Origin: Rachycentron canadum
Lineage: Eukaryota > Chordata > Actinopteri > Carangiformes > Rachycentridae
DNA: 64,000 nt
Assembly: GCA_038496675.1 (NCBI GenBank)
Contig: CM076660.1
Span: 18,120,301-18,184,300, forward strand
Direction: 5' to 3'
The notes beneath the pieces are model-generated. The model had not been told where the DNA came from, searched no databases, and saw only the letters and a program-made list of their open reading frames with translations. The position numbers were made by a program, and so were the translations under genes. Positions 45,694 through 58,309 of this stretch are shown piece after piece (positions within the stretch are counted from its first letter, which is position 1; every line of letters begins with the position of its first letter).

Positions 45694-48600
45694 GTGAGTC
45701 TTCATTTTATCTCTGGTGTGAAATGAATCTTCAGCTGATGAGGCTACTGTGAAGTCAAAGGAGTAAATGCTGAAACCAAGACTAGAGGAGTCATTTTACT
45801 TTCCCCTGATTCAACAAAGCAAATTAAAGTCAAGTTCCAGTTAAAGAAGCAGCAACTCAACTGTCTACAGGACCGGAACTTGAACTGTTCTGCCTGGTTA
45901 ATCACATCTTAAAACACTTTGTGCTCAAAAAGCAGAAATAAACCAACTTCCTTTCAGCTCATCTCCATTTAAAAAAACAAGGGCTGTATGATCAGCATCT
46001 GCCCCGTGATCTCGTGAATGAGTTTTCTGTGGGGGAAAAATAGAAGTGTTAATATCTCAGCCTAGAATGATAATCACTTCACTTAAGTCAGGTGTTAGAT
46101 AGACTTAAACACTTTGAAATGCCTGTTTTATAACCTTGATTCCATAATCTAAAGAGTTTAGGCCATGTCAGCTTGTACAAACATGGTGTTATTACAGCTG
46201 CAGGAACCCAAGAAATCTGTGACTGAGTACTTGACTCATTTCAGCTCTTTTTCCTCAGTTAAGGAGCTGACTGTCAATGCTCATCTAACATCTACTGCAG
46301 CTCAAGATGAGAGGTTGGATCAATAGCTGGCCACAGTGTGTCACTTCCATTGATCCTGATGGCAAAGGCCACAGGGCTCCACTATGCAGCTGCTGAGCAC
46401 GTCCACAGTCCGCCTGAGGAAACAGGCACAGTGCTGCTTGATATTTCCGTGAATTGGAGAAAACAAGTTTTATAATCAAAGCGAATCGTCAGTCTTTAGG
46501 TGCTGGTGTTTTTGGCTTTTCACCAATGTCAGAGAGTTGACAGTTTGGCAGTGTGGTGAATGTGTGGGTGTTGGATGTGTGTTCGGGGGCTGTTCATGCT
46601 GAGGGGCTGGTGTGCTGTGATGAGCTGTCATTTCCATTACACTCAAACACTGGCAAGAGAGGACAGTTAGACACTAGTCTGGGATGGTGGTTTTCTGCCA
46701 CCAAACAAGTGCCTCGTAAAAATCTCCCATTTGTGCTTCTATTTTTGACACATGGACAGGAAGCAAACCTTAACGCACCTCATTCTTTCTCCTCACACAG
46801 ACACACGCCTTCTCTGTATAAAAATTTCTCATTTCATAGTTTTCTCTGAAAGTCCAGCTTCCACTATCAAAACACACGTGATAACAAGATCAGTGTGAGT
46901 ATGTTCAGCTCAAATTACATGTACCAGTGGAGTGTGTGAGTTCAGCCACTCTGAAAGCCTTTGGGAATGCAAATCTCTCAGATAAAAGTATTTTTACAGA
47001 TGCTTTTAGAAGATGTGAAAGGCCAGAGCCAGATGTTTTAAACCCCTTGAGAAGCCACACACCCACTCAACACTCTGTCCGAGCGCCCATCCTCGCTGTT
47101 AGCATTTTTCAGAAATAGACTCTCAAGCTACTTTGTCCCTCCATCCTGTTGGAGTTTTCAAATAACCTTTAACACAGCGTGGACCACAAAAGGATTGCCC
47201 CCACCCACACCAGCGGCGCTGCCTTGCTGTGGCCAGGGAAGTGGGCATCACCTCGCCCCAGGCTGCCGATTCAGCGCATTTCAGCTTCATCATTTTAATG
47301 GACAGTTCAAGAGTCTTCCTGTCTTTGTTTCAGCATGTAGGTGGGTGAGGTGGTGGGGTCAAACAGCTGAGCCATATTTTATCTGTCTGCATAGAAATCA
47401 CATGGACACCGATGGAAAAAGGCTAAGATAAGCTTCAAGATGCAGAAAAACAGAGAGAGGTGCATCATCCTCAAACTCTCAGAGTAAAATGACCTGGGCT
47501 CAGCTGTGGAGACAGGAGGGCAATTAAGTGCAGACTAATGTAGGGTTAACAAGGTTAATGGTTAACAATGTGTGTAGGTTCCCATTTGGAGAACATAGTT
47601 AAAGGATTTACAATGTGTGTGGGCTTTGCAGCTCGACAATAGTAATGACATTAACATTTCATAATGTGGAAATACACTTTTTTTCCTTGACGGTTGGATG
47701 AGAGTCAGGAGACAGCATTATGAAGACAGGAAACAGGAAATAAACAAAGAAGCAGACTAACCTGGCTCTGTCTGAAGGTATGAAAATACCATGTCTCAGC
47801 ACCTTCACCCCTGGATCTAGTAACATGTCACATGTTTGTTTAATCTACTCAAAAATCGAAGTGTCAATTCTGGTTTCATGTTGGGTTATGTGGTTGCGAT
47901 ATGTCTCTGTTAGTGTAGATGCTGAAAAGTTACTCTGCGCAGCTGCTTGTTTCCAAGAAATATAGCAGCATATAAAACCGCTATTGTTGTTTTTACATTT
48001 CAGTTTGTGTAGAAATCAAGACACATAAGATACAGACACATGTGATATTTTGTGTTAATCTGCTTCAGAGGTGTTTATGGGTGTTTTTGAGCTTTAGACA
48101 GAGCCAGACTAGCAACAACCTGCTGCTCCCAGACTGGGTGGACTCAGTTTCCACAAGGGGGATACTCAGGTCTGTCCTTTAATTTGTCTGCAAGGCTGTT
48201 TTACACAGACAGCTGGTGAAGTGGAAGGTGATGGAGGTGGGTGGTTAAGCCCACACTGATTGGTGGTTGGAGGTTGTAGTTGGTGGTAAGGTAGTTGGTA
48301 GTTGAATAGTAGTATGAATTAGATGTTTTTCTCTGAAGTCTGGCCTCAGCGGAGGGCTGTTTTCCATTCTGTTTAATTGGTTTACGCAAAAACTACTGAA
48401 CCGATTTGGACCAAACTCGATGGAACGATGGATACTGGTCAGGAGAAGAACCCAGTACAATTTGGTGCAGATCTGGTGTACTTGGATCTTGAGGTAGAAA
48501 ACAGGAACATTCATGGTGTTGAGATGTACAACTTCATTTGGTGCAGAGCCACATAATCTGGATTTACCAGGACCCATTTGGCCTTGACTACACAAGACTC

Positions 48601-49008
48601 TTTTTGTAAAGCACATTGTAACATTGTTAGGAAAAGTGATATATAAATTTTTTTTATTATTATTATTATAACAGAGAAAATAAAGTAGTAGTCGCAGCAA
48701 GAAACACTGTCACACTCTGTATTTTCCATCAAAACTACTCTGAGCATGGCAGCTTTACATATTCAAATCCATGATTATGTGGTTTTATTCTCAATTTGCC
48801 CTTCTGATAAAAAACAGTTTGTCCTTTAGAGAGATGCTCAGAAATAAAATAAATAATGAAAATGCTGTACAGCTCTTTTTGTATACACACCCGCAGGCCA
48901 GGTGAAGTATAAAATCGCGTATGTTGTCAGTGTGAACAGGCACGTTTGATTGTGTTTGTAGCTGAGCTGCGGACACTGCTGGATATTTAAGCGAATATTG
49001 TGAACACT

Positions 49009-49059
<51 letters not shown>

Positions 49060-52000
49060 AGTGTGTGTGTTTGTGGCCTGGCAGAGCTCTGTAGCCCCGG
49101 GCGGAAGTACAGCGGCACAGAGAAGAGAAGGGATGTATGGAGAATGGGGCAGGAGAAGAAAACAAAGATAGATGCCAGCGTGCTGTCGTCATGCCAGAAC
49201 TAATCCATTCAGCCTCTCACTCATTCCCTGCCTCCAAAGACAGAAAGAGGGAGAGAGAGAGAGAGAGAGGGAGACAGAGGGAGGCGATGTGCAGGAGAAC
49301 GGCCCCTGTGCCGCCTGTTGTACTTCTCACTGACAGACAGAGGGAGGATAAGATAGAGCTAAGAGAGTCAGGTGAAGGGTGTGGGGACGTGAGGAGCTGT
49401 GCAGGACGTGGTAGGCTCTGAAGCCTCCTCCCTCTGTGGGCAGAGAGCTGTATTATTCATGGCCCCTGGGTCGACACGCTCGCCTCCATGGAGCAGGCTC
49501 ACAGGACTGAGGCTGGACTTGCACACCATTCATGAATTATTGACTGTTGGGATTGTTGTAATTGTAAAAACACAGGGCTGTTATCAGTCTGAACGCCCTC
49601 TCAAAGTCAAGACAAACTGGGCTAATCATTATGAAGCTGTGTTGTTTCGCTAACATGACTTCATTTTACAGGCAAATTTGAAGGCAATAATTTCCTGCCT
49701 GTGCCCGCCACGACAGGCCTTTGCTGCAGTTTGAAGCCACTTCCTCACAGCCTGCTTTCTCTCTCATCTTTAACAGCCAGGTTTTCTTTAGCCCGACATC
49801 ATCAAAGGCACCAAAAATAGTGATACTGTTTCACTAGATGACATTTTCTGTCCTGACTCACACAGCATCAACACCTGAGTGTGCATGGGACGCAACGCAA
49901 AACATATACTGGTCAAAAAAGGAGATTTCATGTTAATGTTAACAATTAAAGCTATAATTGTGAAAAATCAGTTGCTAAAGAAAAAGCACTAATGGTCAAA
50001 TGTTGGTCCATTTGTGGCAAATGCAGGTAGACAGTGCTGTGTGCAGGAGGCAGATGACTAAGGAGGCCAATGCTTCAACTCGTTTCTTCTCGTTTCTACA
50101 CAATTCCATCCATCCATTATCTATATCTATATAGGGTCATAAGGGGCAGGAGGCGATCCCAGCTGACACTCAGATCTCTAGTCTATCACAGCGCCCGGCA
50201 CAAACAACTATTCACACTCACACCTCCGGGCAGTTTAGAGTCACCAATTAATCTTAATGTGCATATTTTTCGACTGTGGGAAGCTGGAGAACCAGGAGGG
50301 AACCCAATCAGGCACAGGGAGAACATGCAAACTTCACACAGAAAGGCCCCAGGCCCAGGCTGTACTTATTAGCTCAGTAAACTTTTTCCGAATGAGTTTA
50401 TGGTCTCAGTCTCTAGTTTCAAGTCTCCTTCCATACAACATGATGTTCATTTTTTAAATAATGGTCCCATTTAGCGGAAAATAGACCATAAAGCAGAATA
50501 TGACTTGGGGCGTGGCTACTGTGTGATTGACAGACTGTACCAAACAATCAGGACAGAGTACAGAGCAGGTCGGATCCACCCCTCACTCTTCCTCAACTCC
50601 ACCTTCTCCTACAAATATTGTTTCTACTGGTTTCAATTACAAAATTGAGGCTTCAAAGTGGCAGTTTACAGTCTAGTTTGCGTCATCACCATGGGTTGAC
50701 ACTGTTTTACTGAAAAAGGCCAGTGATTAGTCATCAGGTGATGTGTAAAAATATAAATTATAAAAATGTTATTTTGTATTATTTACAGAATCCGATTCAT
50801 CAACAACAAAGCAAATGGGTTGTTAATAACATGACAGATACTAATGATTATTTCATCATTAACTGGCTTCTTGATGACTGATGATAATTGTAAAAAGTCA
50901 CATTTTAACTTCTGATAGTTTGATCATGTAATGTGCAGCAGTAGAGCTCAGATGGATTATTTGTGGCACCTCCAGCTAAGACTGTACAGCTGTGTGTATA
51001 TCTGTCAGCCTCTGTATGAATCATAACCATGTGGTTGCTTGCCTGAATCGCTTAGAGGAAACCACTCATTTTGCTCATGTGCTTCAAGTTCATATGACAG
51101 GGACAGTCAGGGCAGCTGTGGTGTGAATCTCAACATGCAGCCGCCTTGCACCTGCTGCTTATAATTTCCTGTCAGTGCAAAATACAACAGCACAGAAAAA
51201 TGGTGAAAAACAAAAAACTTTGAGTCCCTGGATCTTTCATTGCTGTTGGTGTGGTCTGTGAAACTCCTGCGTACAGAATCTGAATATAGACACAGAAACA
51301 CTGCAAAAACTCACACCTCAAGAGATCGTTTGTGTAATTTCAGCAGAATGGTAGTAGTGAATTGAAGCAGGATGTACAGTGCTGTCAGATAGACGCAGAC
51401 CATGGTTTCATTTTGTAGTTGATGAAACAGGCCTGTCAGTGCTGTGAGGAGACCATGATTACATGGAAAGTTGAAATGACTTTGAAGGTAACATGGGCTG
51501 TAAATGACTGTAGCTGTATGTTTATCTTTTTCTGTTGAGTTATTAATTGTAATTTAGTTAAAGATCTGATCATATTTTAAGATAAATGTATAAATAAATG
51601 TAGGTAATTCCAATGGCTTTACTTTTTCTGCTACTCAACATCTGATAGTCTTGATGAACAATCATCTACTTAATTTCAGTGATGAGTTATTTTGTCATTT
51701 TGGGAAGTGCACTTCATGTTCTTGCTGAGAGGTAGATGAGAAGATCAATCCCACTCTCATGTCTGTACACTAAATATGAAACAAATTTTTAGTTAGCTCA
51801 GCTAAAAGACAAGAAGCAGTGACCCTGACCTCGAACAGCTCTAAAGATCACAACTTATACCATCTCTGTTTAATCTGTGTGGATGGAAAGCTCATTATAT
51901 TTTAAGATACATTTATACAAACTCCAAAGGATCACTCTCTTCTTGCTTTAATAATTCGCAACTGTGAAGTTCATGATTTCACAGACAGAACAGGAGCAAT

Positions 52001-53551
52001 TTATAAAATATGCTGCACTGTCATTGATTGAAATAAAAAAACAGTATATAAAATAATCAAATCTAGCTTTGCCTCAACATATTAATGTGAATAATAATCC
52101 AGTATTTAAGAACATGACTCAGCTACCTAATGAGTGCTTTACATTCACAGTGAGGAATTAATCTCAATACTTGTTCCACTATTGCCCAAATCAAACGTCA
52201 TTGTCAATTGATAACAATTAGACAAATATATAACAATTTCCAAAACAAGGCTGTTTACTGTCAAGATCTCATTTCATTTCATTTCTGTTCTGGTGCACTT
52301 GATTGAACCTGTCTTATTTCGTTGGTTCAGTTGTTTACAAAAGGTGATATTTCCTACAATGCTTGAAAGCAAAGCACAGCAACGCATTGTCACACATCCT
52401 AATGGTCTGCCTGACTCCTCATTGTTAGCCTAATGTGCATCCTGGTACACTTTACAAAAATAATTTGATGTTTCCATTAGGCCACACCACAAAGCTGCCT
52501 GTCAACAAAAAAACAACAATAGCTCAGTTTCTGTGAGCAAAACAAAAGATACACATCCTGCAGCACATCAGTTATTTTACAGATGTAAAAAAAAAATGGA
52601 AGGACATGTAAATACATACGTAAACACCATTAGTGGAACATTTACATCAGAAAATTGTTCAAATAAAAATGACAGATCACAGAAAAAGCACCAAAGAGAC
52701 AGTTGATGATGATAAAGTACATACACACTCAAACTGTTTTTCAATGTTGTATTTGTATTTCCAAACTCCCACACTGGGGACTTTATAAAGACGGTAACCA
52801 CTGCTGTGTTTTCTCTAGGTACAAGGAGTTAATGACAGGAAAGACAGCCAGAGAAATCATCGCTATCTTATGGATCCTCTCCTTTGTTATTGGCCTCATC
52901 CCATTCTTTGGCTGGAACATGAAGTACGCCAAATGCAGGACCAACAGCTCTGCGGTGGACAACACTACAAACTCTGGCCTTGTGCAGGGACTAAGCGGCA
53001 GAGGAGACTTGTTATGGAGCTGCAAGCTGAAGTGCTACTTTGAGAGTGTGGTAGACATGCACTACATGGTCTATTTTAATTTCTTTGTCTGTGTGCTGCT
53101 GCCACTGCTCATCATGCTGGGCATCTACCTGAAGATCTTCACTGTGGCCAGGAAGCAGCTGAGACAGATCGAGCTCAAGTGTGTGGGCAATGGGGACAGC
53201 CATCACCACGGGCTGCTGCAGAAGGAGATCCGGGCTGCCAAATCCCTCTCCATTATCGTGGGACTGTTTGCTGTCTGCTGGCTGCCCGTCCACATCCTCA
53301 ACTGCCTCACACTGTTTTACAAGGACCTGAAAAAGCCTGAGATCATCATGTACGTGGCCATCATTCTGTCTCACGCCAACTCTGCGGTCAACCCCATCAT
53401 CTACGCCTACCGCATCCAGGACTTCAGAAACACCTTCCGCAAGATCCTGGCCCGACACTTCCTGTGCCGCCGGGAGGAGCTGTACCTCAGCTCCAACGGC
53501 AGCAGACGCAACAGAGACCAAATCCACATGACCATCGACCCTCTGCTATAG
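45374..53551 (+). CDS. adora2b: adora2b (adenosine receptor A2B), two coding exons, overall span
   Basis: Exons 45374-45693 and 52819-53551 join to 350 residues plus TAG. A class A GPCR that binds extracellular adenosine and couples to Gs (and Gq for A2B) to raise cAMP (family knowledge). Seven helices at roughly residues 7-30, 40-64, 74-97, 119-139, 190-214, 249-273 and 282-304. Visible motifs: GNILVCW in TM1, LAVAD in TM2, C73 to pair with C179, DRY 97-99, FE at 181-182 (ligand-contact Phe/Glu of ECL2), CWLP 260-263, N268, S291-H292 and NPIIY 298-302. A2B over A2A: short tail (about 45 residues after NPIIY), NATNYFLVSLA, DFYGCLFLACF, and Val264 beside His265 where A2A has Leu. ECL2 is longer than in the human receptor. 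Confidence 0.88.
48370..48672 (+). repeat. dispersed fish repeat with (TTA)n tail
   Basis: 'gaaccgatttggaccaaact' ... 'tggtgcagatctgg' followed by a segment ending 'gaaaagtgatatataaattt' and (TTA)n. These motif strings are typical of fish retroposon debris. Probably two joined fragments; families not assigned. Confidence 0.55.
49010..49070. repeat. (TG)n microsatellite
   Basis: About 30 TG units with one CA interruption near the 3' end. Confidence 0.95.
50104..50372 (-). repeat. tRNA-headed SINE-type fish repeat, reverse orientation
   Basis: Starts 'ccatccatccattatctata' and reads 'ggaggcgatcccagctgaca', 'agtctatcacagcgc', 'cagtttagagtcaccaatta', 'gaacatgcaaacttcacaca' 'gaaaggccccaggcc'. 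This is the reverse complement of the family seen at 3996-4255. It is fuller than that copy but lacks the distal tRNA-like end. Confidence 0.75.
52819..53551 (+). CDS. adora2b: adora2b coding exon 2 (ICL2, TM4-TM7, C-tail)
   Basis: Acceptor TTTTCTCTAG at 52818, and AG+G completes Arg107, then YKELMTGKTAREIIAILW. The exon includes ECL2 with N-glycosylation sequons at N149 (NSS) and N155 (NTT), C146, C175 and C179, helix 8 with C323 (possible palmitoyl site), and a short polar tail ending in TIDPLL. The in-frame stretch upstream of 52819 beginning MMMIKYIHTQ is intron and should not be added. Confidence 0.95.
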
Positions 53552-55955
53552 AGTCGTACTGAGGAGGAGTGTTGGTGTCGGCTTTGTCGGTTCAGTCTTG
53601 AATTTTATTTCCACTGAGGTTTCTAATGTTTACAGAACAAGGGTATGATATGTGAGGATGAACTGATGTTAAACGGGCCTCGAATGTGGACATTTATTTA
53701 TGAACAGTATCAGGAGTGGAGCAGTGAAATGTTGAATGGTGAGTCTTATGTAATTTCTGTGTTGTGAAGGATTTTTGTTTTTAAAAAACACGATGAAGCT
53801 AACTGGATTTGTAGGACTGTGAACAGGATCCAACCTTAAAATACTATTTATCATTCTGAATCCACCCTGTTACAACTCCACATACTATGTTATTTGCCCT
53901 GCTATTTTATATCGTCAACATTCAGTGCCAGTGTTTAATTATTTATTTAAGACCTTATCTTTGAGAATGTAAAGATCAAAATACCTATGGCTAGAGCTGT
54001 ATTTGTGGACCTAGAAAGGTACAGTAGTAGTAGTCTCCATCCCATATTCATATTAATGACCATCACAGGCTCTACATACAGATTTCCTTTATCTTGTATT
54101 TCATTATGAGGGGAGGTCTTAGATGTGGAAATTTTGGTATTTTTCATATCGATATCCAAAGTAAGAGACAGATGAAGTATAAACATAATACCTTTGTAAA
54201 CAGAAATGTTCTTGAGCTGCTGCTTCAGTCTTTTGCAGGTGTCTCTGCTGCTGCACTAATAATTTCCTCCATGAAAAAAATGCATGTATAGGCAGAGGGA
54301 CACGGTGGCCTACAGAGGGATCAGAAAGAGGGACTTGCCTATAGCTTAACTAAAAGAAAATGGGAAAAATGCAAGCATAAATAAGAAAAAAAAAATTTCC
54401 TGTCCCATGAATCATCTGTAATGGCCAAAGGGGTGACAATATAAACTTGTGACCTCTGTGGCTATGATCCAGGAAGCGTTCTCATGGCTCAGAGACAAAG
54501 ACATGATTTGATTCAGTCATGTGGGCTCAGAAATAACTGGTATTTTAGAAAACACACCTGCTGTGCTGCTGCATAACATTTCCATGTTTCTTAAGACAAA
54601 AGCTCAGGAAGTCCAGATTTGCCACCGAGCATTTTTAGATGCTTTGTTTTTGAGCCAACTGATGATATACTGTAAGTAGACACACCATTTTAAATCTGAG
54701 TGCAATGTACATTATTCCTCATCATCCAGACTTCTGGTACACATGTATTTTATGGCTTACATAACACAAAGCATTTGTGTGCTTTCATTCCTTAAGCTGT
54801 ATATGAATGTCACTTGCCCTAGGAGTCCAGCTGACAACCCCCCTCCCACTAAGATAGTATCAGCTGGGATCCCGACGCTCTCATCTGCCCTGTTAGTACA
54901 GTCAGTCCTGGGGCTGCTGAAGTCCCTGACTGAACTGAGGCAGACTGTTTCATTTTTAAGGGTGAATCTTCAGAAATATACAGCATTAAGGACTCATTTT
55001 AATCATACTGCTAATCATTTAAAAGTTCTCTTCTCTGCTAGTGAAGATAGATGAGTAAGTCCAGAGTCCAAATCCTTTGCACTCCATGGTGCTCACAGGC
55101 AACATCATACTTTGAGGGAACACAGCTACAGCACTGCTTTCCTCCAACCAAACCATAAAGCAGCTTTGTGCTGTGCTGTGGTGGTCAGCACTGTTGTGAA
55201 TGTTCCTGTTGAGCTTTTCAAACTGATGACAGGGCTGAGAGAGAAAAAAAAAGGTCTGATACATTTAATCAGAGCAAAGTATTTTGAGTGTTGTAATTTA
55301 TGTGAAAAAAATGAGGGTGTTCTTGGTCACTTGGGAGCCATCACTACACAAATGAAAAACTGACACTTATAGTTTCCCCATTTGGTGTGATTCACTGGTG
55401 ATAGCGAACCATGTTGTGTTAGTGTTTAACAAGGGTTTTTAAGTTGAGTGCTTATCTCCCCTCATTCGCTGTTGTGTCCAGTGTACCACCTCTGACCTAA
55501 CTTCAAGGGCTAAGATACAGGAGTGTGCCAATGTTTTAGTACATTCCAATGGAGACATCTTTACTGTAACTGCACTGTAATGTTGTATTATTGTCTTTGT
55601 TGACCGATGTGTAAAAATAAGTACTGTAGGTGTCCGGCTTTCTAAGAGCTATTGATTGATGTCAAACTATTGCCTTCTTTTGCGATTTTAAAGGTGAAGA
55701 CGGACAATAACAAGTTGATCTATTTCAACATTCCTGCCTTTTATTCCGAAGTACCTTCTGTCAGTGTGCTTTAGTGTTGCTACTAATCAGGAAAAAAATC
55801 AACTGTGGTTGAGCTGATGTACAACCTTTCTAGAGGCCGTTTTCTTTCATTTGACAAAACTACAACTGCAAACTGATACTGCTATTTAACATGATGAAAT
55901 CTGTATGTATGGTGAATTATTTTGTTAATAAAGGTAATGTTTATATTGTTACAGA
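53552..55955 (+). other. adora2b: adora2b 3' UTR
   Basis: About 2.4 kb to an AATAAA at 55927-55932. Contains ATTTATTTA at 53692-53700 and a TTATTTATT nonamer at 53939-53947, both AU-rich element candidates. No other AATAAA was seen between the stop and 55927, but a shorter 3' UTR with a variant signal is possible. Confidence 0.55.
55927..55932 (+). terminator. adora2b: adora2b poly(A) signal (AATAAA)
   Basis: Canonical hexamer followed by GT-rich sequence (GGTAATGTTTATATTGTT), consistent with a downstream element. Confidence 0.55.
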
Positions 55956-57735
55956 TCAGTCTTTATTCGTAAAATTTCAGTTTGACAAAAGCTACACAAG
56001 AAAAAAATATATTCATGTTTTTAAAAACATTTCTCAAGTAACTTCAGCATACATACACACAAAACTTCTCTGGCTGAGAGATCAGATGAAAAAATGAATC
56101 AGCACAAAAGTCGTTTCCCTGGTAACAGATTTAAGAACTCTTCCAAAAGAAAAAGTAAATAAAGCAACATCTGGCATCTTTCAGAGTGACATGGGAAAGA
56201 GCAGGAACCGTGGTCATATGCGTGTGCAGAGGCCTGAAATGTCCATTTGAATCGTGGGCTCTCATTCAGGAGGGTCCATTTTATCCCTTTAGGTCCAGGT
56301 GTGCTGGTCCAGCTGCTGTATTTGGTAGTGAACATACCTGGGTGTCAGGGCGCTGTTGTCCCACTGAGAAGCATGGACATCTGCTGATCAGACACACTCT
56401 CCTGCTGAGTCACACCCATGGCCCGACAAAGGTAGGCAGCCAGGATGTGTTTGCACTGGGAGAAAAGAGCAGTGACACTGATTCATTAAACAACCACGGG
56501 CACCAATGTGATTAATGACACGGATATGAAGCCTTAATGGCACTCCAGTAATTTAAATTCAAAGATCTGCTGGTGTTTACCAGACCAGAAAAGGAACCAT
56601 TTGGTTCTGAACAACTGGAAATCTTCCACTGAGTAAACTTCGATCCGGGAATATTAGTCACAAAGTCAATGCCAGAATATTTTCCATTATTTATGTCAAA
56701 TTATAAACATGAAATTACTAAAATGTAATCTATATATGGTTACAAGTATGTTATTTACAAAAGGAGTGTTTGTGTGATGAATAAGAAGCAAGTCCAGAAG
56801 TGGATGTGAGTGCTGAATAGTAGTCTTGCAGTTGTGTATGTGTGCATGTGTGCCTGAACACGATTCTGTCATTATTATCAATATTAACATGTTAATCATT
56901 GACTTGTTTTCACCCTCAGTCTGTTCCATGCATTAGAAATGAGCCTAATGCCTGTGGATCAGTATTTTACATCAACAACAAGACAAAGGACAAAGTACAG
57001 AAGTTTGTTTACTGGCTTCTTCTATCAGCTGTGTTGATGAGCTCATGGCTGTCTGCTGCTGGTGGGAGAGCATCTTTATCTGTCCTCTGACATTTATCAG
57101 CAGTGTGGACCTGATCTGGCCTTATCCAGTCATTTGAAGTCTGCAGGGCCCCTGAAGGAGCACAGTGGCTCCAGTAGGGGAGATTGCAGACTTCATGGTG
57201 AAACTCTTGAGTCTTGTATAGTTTTCAGAGTTATATTAAAATCTGATCCACCAAAAGTCTTGTCTTGCAACATCATTTGGATTCCACTCAAGTAACAACG
57301 CATAATAGACTCCGGCATCATCTGGGCGGCTAGTTAAGTTACAGGGGAGTTGAGGCATGAATAGTTTTATTTTTTCTGGCTTCAGTGTGTGTTCATGGGG
57401 AATGATATCCGTGGTGCTGATCTACTCCTTGCTCTGCTGCAGCTCTGTTTCTCACACTGATTTTAGCAGCATCCTCCAGGGAAAACTAGCCCCTGATACT
57501 CAGAGCAGGAGCTGAGCTTGTTTGCTTGCAGATATATAGCAAAAACAGACAGTTGGGAGGGAGATACCCCTTCAGTGACCAGACAAAAACATGACCAGAC
57601 CACATTACATCTGTTACACACATTTCAACATGTGCTTGGTCTCACTTTGGACTGGTCAATGGTTTTCTCCAGGATGCACGCCTGGCTGCCCCGACACAAT
57701 GGCTGAGGCAGATTTCACCTATCTGTGTGTAAATA
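55956..57735. other. intergenic sequence
   Basis: No exon, RNA gene or repeat family recognised. Short open frames show no family resemblance. Confidence 0.5.
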
Positions 57736-57993
57736 CAAGAAAGTATGTGAACCCTCTAGAATGACTTGGTTTTCTTCATGAATTGGTCATAAAATTGATC
57801 TATTCTTCATCTAAGTCAAGACTATTGTTAAACACAATGTATTTATGCCAACACCACACAAACAATGTTAACATTTATTAATCAAACCAAGTAGACAGTC
57901 ACAGTGGTGGTGGAAAAAGTAAGTGAACCCTTGGACCTAATAATAAGTTGAACCTCCTTTGGCAACAATAACCTCAACCAAGGTCTTCTGTTA

Positions 57994-58288
57994 ACTCCTG
58001 CACACCATTTCCATCTGTGTATATTCTGTATTGTTACCTGTTTTCTTGTCTGTATACAACATCTATTGCACGTCTGCCCGTCCTGGGTGAGGGATCCCTC
58101 CTCTGTTGCTCACCATGAGGTTTCTCTTTTTTTTCCCTGTTAAAAGGGTTTTGTTTTGAGTTTTTCCTCAGTCGATGTGAGGGTCTAAGGGCAGAGGATG
58201 TTGTTATGATGCTATGTAAAGCCCTTTGAGACAAACTGTTTGTAAAAATGGGCTATACAAATAAAATTGCCTTGCCTTGCCTTGCCTT
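57994..58288 (+). mobile_element. SINE-like retroposon (copy 2) nested in the Tc1-like element
   Basis: Interrupts the Tc1 text between 'ccaaggtcttctgtt' and 'agctgcagatcaacg', which are contiguous in intact relatives (from memory). Contains 'tattgcacgtctgcccgtcc' 'tgggtgagggatccctcctc' and the 3' body shared with 33124-33262, ending in (CCTTG)n. The target-site duplication is unclear (at most TTA). Confidence 0.75.
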
Positions 58289-58309
58289 AGCTGCAGATCA
58301 ACGTTCAGG

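Larger units (their letters stand above)
45694..52818 (+). other. adora2b: adora2b intron (7.1 kb)
   Basis: Located at PLR|Y, the conserved intron site of adenosine receptors. Contents: a dispersed repeat with a TTA-rich tail (48370-48672), (TG)n at 49010-49070, a GA-rich tract near 49245-49275, and a reverse-oriented tRNA-headed repeat (50104-50372). No other exon or gene recognised. Confidence 0.75.

Noticed and set aside
52703..52818. Met-initiated N-terminal extension of adora2b exon 2
   Set aside because: It would delete TM1-TM3. A good acceptor at 52818 restores the PLR|Y junction with exon 1.
45374..53551. Identification as adenosine receptor A2A
   Set aside because: The long A2A C-terminal tail is absent, and the TM1-TM2 and TM3 entry residues and Val264 resemble A2B. 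A tree would settle it.
56893..57090. Exon of a third gene after adora2b
   Set aside because: There is an AG-preceded open frame, but it lacks family resemblance and a convincing donor.
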